Positions 1-5,153 of a stretch of 5,153 nucleotides of DNA are shown here, in pieces. Where the stretch lies: the NCBI GenBank assembly GCA_012511525.1, contig JAAZFW010000118.1, positions 1 to 5,153 of the forward strand. The letters are read 5' to 3'. A model generated the notes under the pieces. That model was not told the DNA's origin, ran no database searches, and saw only the letters and a program-made list of their open reading frames with translations. Both the position numbers and the translations under genes were made by a program. The DNA comes from Clostridiaceae bacterium (lineage in GTDB: Bacteria > Bacillota > Clostridia > Saccharofermentanales > UBA5734). Each line of letters starts with the position of its first letter. The stretch's first letter is position 1.

Positions 1-168
1 CCTGAGAGATTCATCCCTGTCCGGAAGACGGTCAGAGTTTGCTCCTTCGGTGCCATCGCTGGCTTTTCAGAGGCATGTCCGGATGCGGTCCTTTTGCCTG
101 AAAGGTTCACCGGCCCTTGACGGGACCTGTTTGCTTCTTCGGCGCCTGCTGCAGGTCTCTCCCGCACC
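1..168 (-). ncRNA. Tandem glycine riboswitch (two aptamers), 3' end cut by window edge
   Basis: Cis-acting RNA of the gcvT-motif class, read on the minus strand. Aptamer I spans about 165-85: its closing stem is GCGG (165-162) with CCGC (88-85), the core GCGCCGAAGAAGCAA lies at 145-131, and the hallmark TCAGGCAAAAGGAC lies at 101-88. After a short linker, aptamer II starts near 78: its core GCACCGAAGGAGCAA lies at 53-39, and the 3' signature begins as CTCTCAGG at 8-1 where the window stops. Two aptamers in series are the usual arrangement for this class, which senses glycine and in most known cases turns on glycine-cleavage (gcv) or glycine/alanine transport genes. The expression platform and regulated gene lie beyond the left edge, so whether it acts on transcription or translation, and on which gene, cannot be seen. 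The match to both conserved cores is strong, so I am confident of the class. Confidence 0.93.
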
Positions 169-198
169 CATCGTCCATGTACCGATTCATCTGTCCTT

Positions 199-227
199 AT
201 TGTAACCAAACCGGCCCGGTTCGACAA
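199..227 (-). promoter_or_regulatory. Promoter for the glycine-riboswitch transcription unit
   Basis: On the minus strand a -35 hexamer TTGTCG (227-222, 4 of 6 to consensus) and a -10 hexamer TACAAT (204-199, 5 of 6) are separated by exactly 17 bp. Predicted initiation near 192 would give a leader of about 27 nt before aptamer I. The promoter lies just past the stop codon of the upstream gene (257), as expected for a new transcription unit. The spacer holds a perfect palindrome, listed separately. It is called from sequence alone. Confidence 0.7.
209..221. promoter_or_regulatory. Palindrome in promoter spacer, possible operator
   Basis: AACCGG (209-214) and CCGGTT (216-221) form a perfect 6-bp inverted repeat around a single C. 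It fills most of the interval between the -35 and -10 hexamers, where a bound repressor would block RNA polymerase. With a 1-nt centre it is a poor RNA hairpin, so a protein-binding site is the more natural reading. CCGG is frequent in this GC-rich window, so chance is not excluded. Confidence 0.35.
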
Positions 228-256
228 CAGCCAAAACCGTATCCGGCCAGCTTTTT

Positions 257-1126
257 TCAGTGCGCCTGGCTGTACTTGTCGGCGCCGGGAATCGCTGCCT
301 TGTTCGGACTGGAACGGCCGCCGATCTGCGGCGGGCGGCGCTCGATCGCGGCCAGGGCGATCTCGACATCCTCGTGCACCTCGGCGGGCGTGTGGGCGCC
401 CAGCGTAACCATGTCGCAGGGACGCAGCGTGGCGAACGAGAAAGTCAGACCGACAAACGGCGACACGCGTCCAGCCGCCATTGCCTTGATCGTCATGACC
501 GGCTTTTTAGCCTGCCAGATGACCTTGTGGATGTACTCGACCTCGACCTGCATCAAAAAGCCCGCGCAGTTAAAAAGCTGAATGTAGGTCTGGACATCGT
601 AGTTGTTCTGGTCCGAATAGAGGATCAGCTCGGGCATATGGGCTGACAGGCCGGGGATCATATCCTGCTGGCGGATCATGTCCAGGTAGTCCGGCAGCCG
701 GTCGAGCGTGCCGTGCAGCTTGCTGACCAGCTTTTCCGCGCTTGAGTGGTGGATCAGGCAAAACGCCGCGCCCGCCGCACGCCCGCGGGCGATCTGCTCC
801 ATGGCCGCCTGGCGCCCCTGGGCTGTGTCGCTGACATCGATGATCGGGGTGTCGATCAAGGTCACCTTTTTGCCGGTGCGGTCCTCAGCCATGTGGATGC
901 CGTCGAGCAGAACCTGGTTGCCGGCGAACGGCGCCATCATGGCGTCGATGTCATAGTCCAGGTACGCCTCGACCAGGTCGGCCACAGCCTCCCGGTTGGC
1001 GTAGCGGCTGCGGATCATGGCATCCGCCGATGTACTGGTGTGGCTGTAGCCCAGCACCCAGTTCGTTCCCATCAGCAGACGGGGCAGCGAGACGCCGGCC
1101 ACCTCGGTTCGCGGAAAACGTGTCAT
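257..1126 (-). CDS. Uncharacterised TIM-barrel-like protein (distant aldo/keto reductase-like)
   Basis: A complete protein of 289 residues whose function I do not recognise. The start is fixed by a strong GGGAGG at 1140-1135, 8 nt before the ATG. The pattern of hydrophobic strands and helices suggests a single beta/alpha barrel: an opening segment with GTNWVLGYSHTS (20-31), a strand with LIDTPIID (90-97), CLIHHSS (123-129), GLSAHMPELI (159-168), VMTIKAMAAGRVSP (210-223) and a last strand DMVTLGAHTPAEV (238-250) followed by an acidic helix. The ending resembles the C-terminal part of aldo/keto reductases, where a strand and a Pro/Ala-Glu-Val turn shape the cofactor pocket, but I cannot place a reductase catalytic tetrad. 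His29, His126, His127, His162 and His245 could be catalytic or metal-binding. There is no signal peptide or membrane segment, so it should be cytoplasmic. It follows the lyase gene by 48 bp and is probably cotranscribed, suggesting a role in the same pathway. Coding is well supported; the function is open. Confidence 0.8.
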   Translation of the reverse strand: MTRFPRTEVAGVSLPRLLMGTNWVLGYSHTSTSADAMIRSRYANREAVADLVEAYLDYDIDAMMAPFAGNQVLLDGIHMAEDRTGKKVTLIDTPIIDVSDTAQGRQAAMEQIARGRAAGAAFCLIHHSSAEKLVSKLHGTLDRLPDYLDMIRQQDMIPGLSAHMPELILYSDQNNYDVQTYIQLFNCAGFLMQVEVEYIHKVIWQAKKPVMTIKAMAAGRVSPFVGLTFSFATLRPCDMVTLGAHTPAEVHEDVEIALAAIERRPPQIGGRSSPNKAAIPGADKYSQAH

Positions 1127-1134
1127 ACCTGTTA

Positions 1135-1140
1135 CCTCCC
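1135..1140 (-). promoter_or_regulatory. Strong Shine-Dalgarno site of the TIM-barrel gene
   Basis: GGGAGG on the minus strand, 8 nt upstream of the ATG at 1126. It sits in the 47-bp gap after the lyase stop codon; I see no promoter hexamer pair or terminator in that gap, which supports cotranscription with the lyase. Confidence 0.75.
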
Positions 1141-1174
1141 AAATGATTCGGACTGGTATCCATTTTTGGTAAAC

Positions 1175-2062
1175 TTAATCGTCTGCCAGGGGTTCGAGCT
1201 GGTCGAGCAGCGCGTCCAGCCTGGCGGCATGCTCGGGCTTGATCGGCTGCATCGGCTCCCTGCAGCCATGGCAGGCGATGCCCTGGCGCTCGATGATGTG
1301 CTTGGTGCCGGAAAAAACGCCGGCCGCGATCAGCGCTGTGATCACCGTGTTGGCGCTGTGCTGCTCGTCCAGGGCCTCCGTCATGCGGCCGGCCTCGTAG
1401 AGGCGCTGGATGCGGATGAATTTGGGCGCCATGAACGAGAACGTGGTGCCGATCGCCCCGTGGGCCCCCATCGACAGTCCGGCCAGGAACATCTCGTCAA
1501 AGCCGTTGAACACGGTCAGGCGCGGCACCAGGGCGCGGATCCGCTCCAGCTGGAACAGGTCCTGCGAGGTGTGCTTGATGCCGACGATGCGCATGTCGCG
1601 GCCGAACTGCTGCAGCTGGTCCAAACTGTAGGTGACGCCGGACAGGCTGGGGATGTTGTACACGATCATCGGGCAGTCGACCGCGTCCATAATCGTTTGG
1701 TAATGGCTCAGCAGGCCGTCAAAGTCATACTTGTAATAGAAGGGTGAGACCGAGGACACGGCAGCAACGCCGAGCGAGGCGGCGTGCTCGGCCAAACGGA
1801 CCGACTGGCGTGTGCTGGTCGAGCCGATCTGGGCGATGACCGGGACCCGGCCGGCAGCTGCTTCGACCACGACCTCAAGGCCGCGGCGCCGTTCTGCCTC
1901 ATCCAGCAAAAAGCACTCGCCCGAACTGCCCATGGCGTAAAAACCGGCGACGCCTTGCCCGACCAATCGTTCAACCAGGGCGGCCAGCGACGCTTCGTTG
2001 AGCTCGCCGCCAGGCGTGTAGGGCGTGATCAGGGCCGGAAAGATTCCTTTGAATGCGCGCAT
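1175..2062 (-). CDS. nanA: N-acetylneuraminate lyase-like aldolase (DHDPS/NAL superfamily)
   Basis: A 295-residue class I (Schiff-base) aldolase, the normal length for the DapA/NanA superfamily. N-acetylneuraminate lyase cleaves sialic acid to pyruvate and N-acetylmannosamine in the cytoplasm. Visible signatures: FPALITPY near the N terminus (8-15), the carboxylate-binding loop GSSGE (45-49), SPFYYKYDF (106-114), catalytic Tyr135 in VYNIPSLSG, the Schiff-base Lys163 in GIKHTSQD, and FNGFDEMFLAG (185-195). Tyr135 and Lys163 match E. coli NanA Tyr137 and Lys165, and the FYY, YNIP-x-LSGV and NG-F/Y-DE blocks are closer to NanA than to dihydrodipicolinate synthase as I recall them. A related enzyme for another 2-keto-3-deoxy sugar acid remains possible. 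The frame is open to an ATG at 2122, but that codon overlaps the predicted -10 hexamer and the added residues are not family-like. The ATG at 2062 starts MRAFKGIFPA, as expected, behind a modest AGCAGG. The unknown barrel gene follows closely. Confidence 0.82.
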   Translation of the reverse strand: MRAFKGIFPALITPYTPGGELNEASLAALVERLVGQGVAGFYAMGSSGECFLLDEAERRRGLEVVVEAAAGRVPVIAQIGSTSTRQSVRLAEHAASLGVAAVSSVSPFYYKYDFDGLLSHYQTIMDAVDCPMIVYNIPSLSGVTYSLDQLQQFGRDMRIVGIKHTSQDLFQLERIRALVPRLTVFNGFDEMFLAGLSMGAHGAIGTTFSFMAPKFIRIQRLYEAGRMTEALDEQHSANTVITALIAAGVFSGTKHIIERQGIACHGCREPMQPIKPEHAARLDALLDQLEPLADD

Positions 2063-2078
2063 GATGACCTGCTTTCTA

Positions 2079-2099
2079 GCCGCCGGACAACCGGCTGGC
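2079..2099 (-). promoter_or_regulatory. Hairpin in the lyase 5' leader
   Basis: Read on the minus strand, GCCGG (2095-2091) pairs perfectly with CCGGC (2086-2082) around a TTGT loop. The stem extends by GCC (2099-2097) with GGC (2081-2079) across one bulged A, giving 8 bp, mostly G-C. It ends a few bases upstream of the weak AGCAGG ribosome binding site. No T-run follows, so it is not a rho-independent terminator; it may stabilise the transcript or affect translation. Confidence 0.35.
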
Positions 2100-2120
2100 G
2101 TACCGTGCGTTATGCCTCCC

Positions 2121-2149
2121 ATTGTAGCGCAAACATGCCGGTTTGAGTA
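2121..2149 (-). promoter_or_regulatory. Candidate promoter of the lyase/TIM-barrel genes
   Basis: A -10 hexamer TACAAT (2126-2121, 5 of 6) lies 17 bp from a weak -35 TACTCA (2149-2144, 3 of 6). It falls in the 103-bp gap after the glycosidase stop codon; predicted initiation near 2114 leaves a leader of about 50 nt. The -10 is identical to that of the riboswitch promoter, and AACCGG occupies the same place in both spacers. The weak -35 suggests activator dependence or low basal strength if the promoter is real. Confidence 0.45.
2130..2145. promoter_or_regulatory. Inverted repeat in promoter spacer, possible operator
   Basis: CAAAC (2130-2134) and GTTTG (2141-2145) form a perfect 5-bp inverted repeat with a 6-bp centre. 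The repeat lies almost wholly in the spacer of the candidate lyase promoter and runs into its -35 hexamer. A regulator bound there would compete with RNA polymerase. The site is short and GC context makes chance matches fairly likely. Confidence 0.3.
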
Positions 2150-2165
2150 TCCGGAACCCGGCCCG

Positions 2166-4193
2166 TTATTTTTGCGCCCCGATCCAAATCAGGCGGGCTG
2201 TCCTTCGTTCGGGCAGCGAAAACGTCAGGCCGGTCTGCTTCAGATTGCGCCCGTCGCCGGTCACCGCATCGCCGCTGTCCTCATCGGTCAGCAGGTAGGT
2301 GCGGTCTAGTTCCGCGTAGGGCAGCCGGACGGTCAGGCGGTCTTCGCAGCATTCTTCCATCCGGAACAGCAGCAGGACGCCGCGCTCCTCGTCCTCATCG
2401 TAAAAGGAAAAAGCGGTGAAGCCGCTTTTATCCTCCTGGCTGTGCCAGGGGGTCAGCACGTAAAAGTCCTTGAGCAGGTAGGGGCTGATTTTCTTCCATT
2501 CGCGAAGGCCAAAGCGTAGCAGGCCGAAATCCTGGTCCGGATCCTGCACGAACTGGGCGTCCACATTCAGCGCTGGCAGGTAGGAAGCTCGCCAGGTATA
2601 GGTGTCGGAGCGGCCGGTCGGGGCAAGCTGCGATTCCTTTTCCTTGGTATTGGCGCCGCAAAACGGAATCCACTTGTTGAAGGAGCAGGTCATGGACAAC
2701 CGCAGCGCCGTCGTCGTCCGGTCGCTGTCGCTGCGCAGCATCGGGATGCCGCGGCGCAGGGATTCCAGGTCGTTCCGGCCGCCGCCGCTGGCGCAGGAAT
2801 CGACGAAGCCGCAGCCGCCAAGATCCAGCGTGCAGGCGATAATGTCGTCCCACATCCGGTAATGGGCAGCCACGAACGTGCATTCCGTGATGCCGCGGCG
2901 TCCCTCCCCCTCCCGTGTGTCCAGCCAGCGCCAGAGGTCGCCGGGATCGGAGTTGTTGTCCTCCCGGTACATGTCGACCCTGTTTTCACGCAGCACCTTA
3001 CAGATCCGATCCGTTGTCCAGGCCAGGCAGGCCGGGATGCCGATGTTGTTGGCGATCGACCGGCTGGTGTCAAAACGGATGGCCCAGGCCGGGTCGTAGC
3101 CGAAATTTTTCGCCAGCGACTCAGGATCGGTCACCCGCTCCGGCTCGAACCACAACAATGTCCGCATCCCGTGCGCGCGGGCAAAGTCCGTCGATTCCCG
3201 AAAGGTCCGGCCCGGCCATTTCACGGGGTCCAGCGTCCAGGTGCCGACCGTGCCCCACCAGTCGCTGACCGGGCTGGATCCGTCCGGCGCGACGTACCAG
3301 CCGGCATCCATCCAGCGGAAATCGACCCGGACATCTTCGGACAGCATCTTTTCCAGCGAGGGCCGCCAGGTCGTGTGGCGCTCCGAGATGCTGCCGTCGG
3401 AGTTGGGCAGGCCGGTGTCGGGGGCCAGGCAGCAAGTGGAAAACGGGCGAACCGGATCGCCCGACGCATCGTGGCCCGGCAAATTGCAGGCAACAAACCA
3501 GCGGCGCCAGAAATTGGTTGCCGCGTTCTCGTTCCGGACCCGGTACGGCGCCCGGACAAACAACGCCGTGCGGATCGCTTCTCCCGGTTTCAGGTATGTG
3601 CGCAGGTTGTTGGTCGAACGGGCCGTATAGGTCGTGATCGCACCGTCAGAGGAAAAATCGGCCGTCCAGGTTCCGGCCCAGCCGATCGCCAGCATGACGC
3701 CGCCTGTACCATACTCCAGGTTGAAATACGGAAAATTGACGTGAGTCGGCCGTCCGCTGTCCGAAACGAAACGGACCGGCATGTCATCCAGGTCATGGGC
3801 GTAGGGCCGGTACGCATTGGCGTGATCGCCCAGAATGCCTTTCAGCACGGGGCGGCTGCCCGAAAAGGTCAGCGTGCTCGTCACATTTTCCAGGATGCCG
3901 CTGTTGTGCTGTGTCGTGTTTTCGAACCAGGCGATCCACTCGGACACACCGTAGGCGGGATAGAATGCCGCTTGCAGCGTGACCTCCAGGCCGTCGGGCA
4001 GACAAAAGCGGATCCGGGTCGTTACCTTTTTCGCATCAACCTCGGTCTGCCGCCCGACCTCCCGGAAAACGTCGGCCGGGAAACCGTCGTACCGGATGCC
4101 GCGATAGGTCATCGAGAGCGGAAAATGCTCCGGGCGGTCCAGGCTCGCCTGATGCCAGGCAGCCGCCTGCGGGTTGGCGTCATCCTTCTTCAT
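2166..4193 (-). CDS. Glycoside hydrolase, alpha-galactosidase-like (GH36-type, clan GH-D)
   Basis: A complete 675-residue enzyme expected to hydrolyse a terminal alpha-glycosidic bond with retention, through an Asp nucleophile and an Asp acid/base. Domain order fits GH36: an N-terminal beta-sandwich (about 1-230, with FPYFNLE at 154-160 and IGWAGTW at 170-176), a central catalytic barrel (about 240-575) and a C-terminal beta domain (about 590-675). Barrel motifs in order are FRWMDAGWY (292-300), LLWFEPE (346-352), DMYREDNN (407-414, nucleophile Asp412), CASGGGRND (467-475) and RSDSD (487-491, acid/base Asp489). The 77-residue spacing between the two catalytic Asp residues fits the family. Classical enzymes read K-W-D-x-N at the nucleophile; here it is R-E-D-N-N, so substrate preference may differ from simple alpha-galactosides. 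No signal peptide is seen, so it should act on imported oligosaccharides. The ATG at 4193 is chosen for its GGGAGG (4210-4205); a GTG at 4235 lies upstream of that site. The clan is secure, the substrate is not. Confidence 0.85.
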   Translation of the reverse strand: MKKDDANPQAAAWHQASLDRPEHFPLSMTYRGIRYDGFPADVFREVGRQTEVDAKKVTTRIRFCLPDGLEVTLQAAFYPAYGVSEWIAWFENTTQHNSGILENVTSTLTFSGSRPVLKGILGDHANAYRPYAHDLDDMPVRFVSDSGRPTHVNFPYFNLEYGTGGVMLAIGWAGTWTADFSSDGAITTYTARSTNNLRTYLKPGEAIRTALFVRAPYRVRNENAATNFWRRWFVACNLPGHDASGDPVRPFSTCCLAPDTGLPNSDGSISERHTTWRPSLEKMLSEDVRVDFRWMDAGWYVAPDGSSPVSDWWGTVGTWTLDPVKWPGRTFRESTDFARAHGMRTLLWFEPERVTDPESLAKNFGYDPAWAIRFDTSRSIANNIGIPACLAWTTDRICKVLRENRVDMYREDNNSDPGDLWRWLDTREGEGRRGITECTFVAAHYRMWDDIIACTLDLGGCGFVDSCASGGGRNDLESLRRGIPMLRSDSDRTTTALRLSMTCSFNKWIPFCGANTKEKESQLAPTGRSDTYTWRASYLPALNVDAQFVQDPDQDFGLLRFGLREWKKISPYLLKDFYVLTPWHSQEDKSGFTAFSFYDEDEERGVLLLFRMEECCEDRLTVRLPYAELDRTYLLTDEDSGDAVTGDGRNLKQTGLTFSLPERRTARLIWIGAQK

Positions 4194-4204
4194 GTGTCGT
4201 TCAG

Positions 4205-4210
4205 CCTCCC
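4205..4210 (-). promoter_or_regulatory. Shine-Dalgarno site that sets the glycosidase start
   Basis: GGGAGG on the minus strand, 11 nt before the ATG at 4193, slightly longer than ideal. It favours that ATG over the in-frame GTG at 4235, which lies upstream of it and has no comparable site. Confidence 0.6.
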
Positions 4211-4225
4211 TGATCTTATGCTGAC

Positions 4226-4234
4226 AGTATCGCA
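4226..4234 (-). promoter_or_regulatory. Weak candidate extended -10 promoter for the glycosidase gene
   Basis: On the minus strand TG (4234-4233), one base, then GATACT (4231-4226) resembles an extended -10 element. No recognisable -35 lies 16-18 bp upstream. Initiation near 4219 would leave about 26 nt before the ATG. It falls in the 66-bp gap behind pntB, so the glycosidase may instead be read through from pntB; no terminator separates them. Confidence 0.22.
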
Positions 4235-4259
4235 CAAAACAGGCGTTTCCGGCACAGGG

Positions 4260-5153
4260 TCAGTCAGGTTTTTCGGTTGCAAGCCATTCGCTGAGCCGAT
4301 CCCGCAGCATCTGCAGCGTTTCGGCGGCGTCGCCCAAAAGCAGCGTAACATGATCCCGGCTTGTATAGAGCGGGTTGGGCACACCGGCGTATCCTGGCTT
4401 GTCGTCGTAATTGCAGATCACCAGGTGCTTGGCATGGCCAACCTCTAGAACCGGCATGCCGTAAATCGGCGTGCCTTCGGCCGTGCTGGCGGCGGGGTTG
4501 ACGACATCGTTGGCTCCGACGACGAGGGCCACGTCGCAGCCGTGAAATTCCGGGTTGATCGCATCCATTTCGAAGAGCTGGTCATAGGGCACATCCGCCT
4601 CGGCGAGCAGGACATTCATGTGGCCCGGCATCCGGCCCGCGACCGGGTGAATAGCGAAGCGGACGCCCGCGCCGTGCTGCTCGAGCAGCAACGCCAGCTC
4701 CCGCACCTGCTGCTGGGCCTGGGCCAGCGCCATGCCGTATCCCGGAACGATGATCACCTGGCGGGCCTGGCCAAGCTGTTCGGCCGCTTCTCCGTAAGGA
4801 TCGGCCGGGGCTTGGGGCACGGCCGGTTCGGGTCGTGGCGATTCTGCCGGGACAGGCGCTGCCCGGCCGGTCTTGCCGACCAGGATCGCCGTCAGCGACC
4901 GGTTCATCGCCCGGCACATGAGCTGGGTCAGAATCAGGCCGGACGCGCCGACGACCGATCCGACAAACACCTGCAGGATGTTGTCCACGGCCATGCCGGC
5001 CACCGCGCCGGCCACGCCGGACAGGGCGTTGAGCAGAGAGATCGTAACCGGCATGGCGGCACCGCCGACCCGAACGGCAAACGCCAGCCCCAAGAGGCTT
5101 CCCAGGACAGCCAGCAGCGCCAACGCGGCCGCGGCCGGCAGCATACCTGCCAG
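4260..5153 (-). CDS. pntB: NAD(P) transhydrogenase subunit beta, C-terminal part (5' end outside window)
   Basis: The last 297 residues of PntB (E. coli PntB is about 462). The enzyme couples hydride transfer between NADH and NADP+ to proton movement across the cytoplasmic membrane, together with PntA. In window numbering, 1-92 is the end of membrane domain II: hydrophobic segments about 5-27 and 56-78, with SLLNALSG (39-46, Asn42 matching E. coli Asn222) and CRAMNRS (80-86, Arg85 matching Arg265). A Pro/Ala-rich linker (about 97-119) leads to NADP(H)-binding domain III with PGYGMALAQAQ (137-147), HPVAGRMPGHMNVLLAEA (169-186), VVGANDVVNPAA (211-222), GMPVLEV (232-238) and YAGVPNPLY (255-263). 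The reading frame stays open to the window edge, so this is truncation by the window, not a broken gene. The genes for the alpha subunit probably lie upstream, outside. Ala33 stands where E. coli has Asp213. The glycosidase gene follows after 66 bp with no obvious functional link. Confidence 0.97.
   Translation of the reverse strand: MAGMLPAAAALALLAVLGSLLGLAFAVRVGGAAMPVTISLLNALSGVAGAVAGMAVDNILQVFVGSVVGASGLILTQLMCRAMNRSLTAILVGKTGRAAPVPAESPRPEPAVPQAPADPYGEAAEQLGQARQVIIVPGYGMALAQAQQQVRELALLLEQHGAGVRFAIHPVAGRMPGHMNVLLAEADVPYDQLFEMDAINPEFHGCDVALVVGANDVVNPAASTAEGTPIYGMPVLEVGHAKHLVICNYDDKPGYAGVPNPLYTSRDHVTLLLGDAAETLQMLRDRLSEWLATEKPD

Noticed and set aside
238..257. T6 run after a GC-rich stretch as a plus-strand terminator
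   Set aside because: No stable stem directly precedes the T-run, and no plus-strand gene exists that it could terminate. On the minus strand it is an A-run at the end of the barrel gene.
117..646. Plus-strand open frames of 154 and 128 codons near the left end
   Set aside because: They overlap the riboswitch, its promoter or the barrel gene in antisense and show no domain signature.
746..1747. A 333-codon plus-strand open frame
   Set aside because: It is antisense to parts of the barrel and lyase genes and crosses the gap between them. Its composition, rich in His, Asp, Gln and Arg, is that of a reverse-complement shadow.
2063..2122. Upstream ATG giving the lyase 20 extra residues
   Set aside because: The ATG overlaps the predicted -10 hexamer, and the added segment has no counterpart in the family; the downstream ATG gives a normal N terminus.
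2151..2161. CCGG-AAC-CCGG after the glycosidase stop as a terminator
   Set aside because: Only 4 bp with a 3-nt loop and no T-run on the minus strand.
4201..4224. 5-bp stem TCAGC/GCTGA enclosing most of the glycosidase ribosome binding site
   Set aside because: A 5-bp stem with a 14-nt loop is too weak and too likely by chance to call as a translational switch.
4194..4235. GTG at 4235 as the glycosidase start
   Set aside because: It lies upstream of the only good Shine-Dalgarno site and overlaps the candidate -10 region; the added 14 residues look unlike a domain start.
2862..4448. A 528-codon plus-strand open frame
   Set aside because: It lies opposite the glycosidase gene and the end of pntB, has no family signature, and is the kind of antisense open frame that GC-rich codon use produces.

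Overview
The window is GC-rich (roughly 60% by eye) and bacterial, and every feature I can support lies on the minus strand, so the region is transcribed right to left. GGGAGG-type ribosome binding sites, a tandem glycine riboswitch and sigma-70/sigma-A-like promoters fit a Gram-positive, Clostridia-like organism. That placement is an impression; no feature here fixes the taxon.

Layout in the direction of transcription. (1) 5153-4260: the C-terminal two thirds of the beta subunit of proton-translocating NAD(P) transhydrogenase (pntB), whose 5' end is outside the window. (2) 4193-2166: a complete cytoplasmic glycoside hydrolase of the alpha-galactosidase type (GH36-like, clan GH-D) with all the expected active-site blocks but a divergent nucleophile motif. 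(3) 2062-1175: an N-acetylneuraminate lyase-like class I aldolase (nanA family), preceded by a plausible promoter and a leader hairpin. (4) 1126-257: a 289-residue protein that looks like a TIM barrel, of unknown function, close behind the lyase and with a strong ribosome binding site. (5) 227-199: a good promoter whose 17-bp spacer contains a perfect 6-1-6 palindrome. (6) about 168-1: a tandem glycine riboswitch cut by the left edge; the gene it controls is outside the window.

Functionally there are three unrelated blocks. The transhydrogenase links NADPH/NADH balance to the proton gradient. Genes 2-4 look like a small carbohydrate-catabolic unit: an intracellular glycosidase releasing a sugar, a lyase cleaving a 2-keto sugar acid such as sialic acid to pyruvate and an aldehyde sugar, and an unknown barrel protein that may act on a linked metabolite. 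The joint substrate is inference. No transporter, epimerase or kinase gene is in view. The riboswitch starts a new, glycine-responsive transcription unit running out of the window.

I see no CRISPR array, mobile element, tRNA or rRNA gene, and no convincing rho-independent terminator. The long plus-strand reading frames are antisense shadows of the minus-strand genes.
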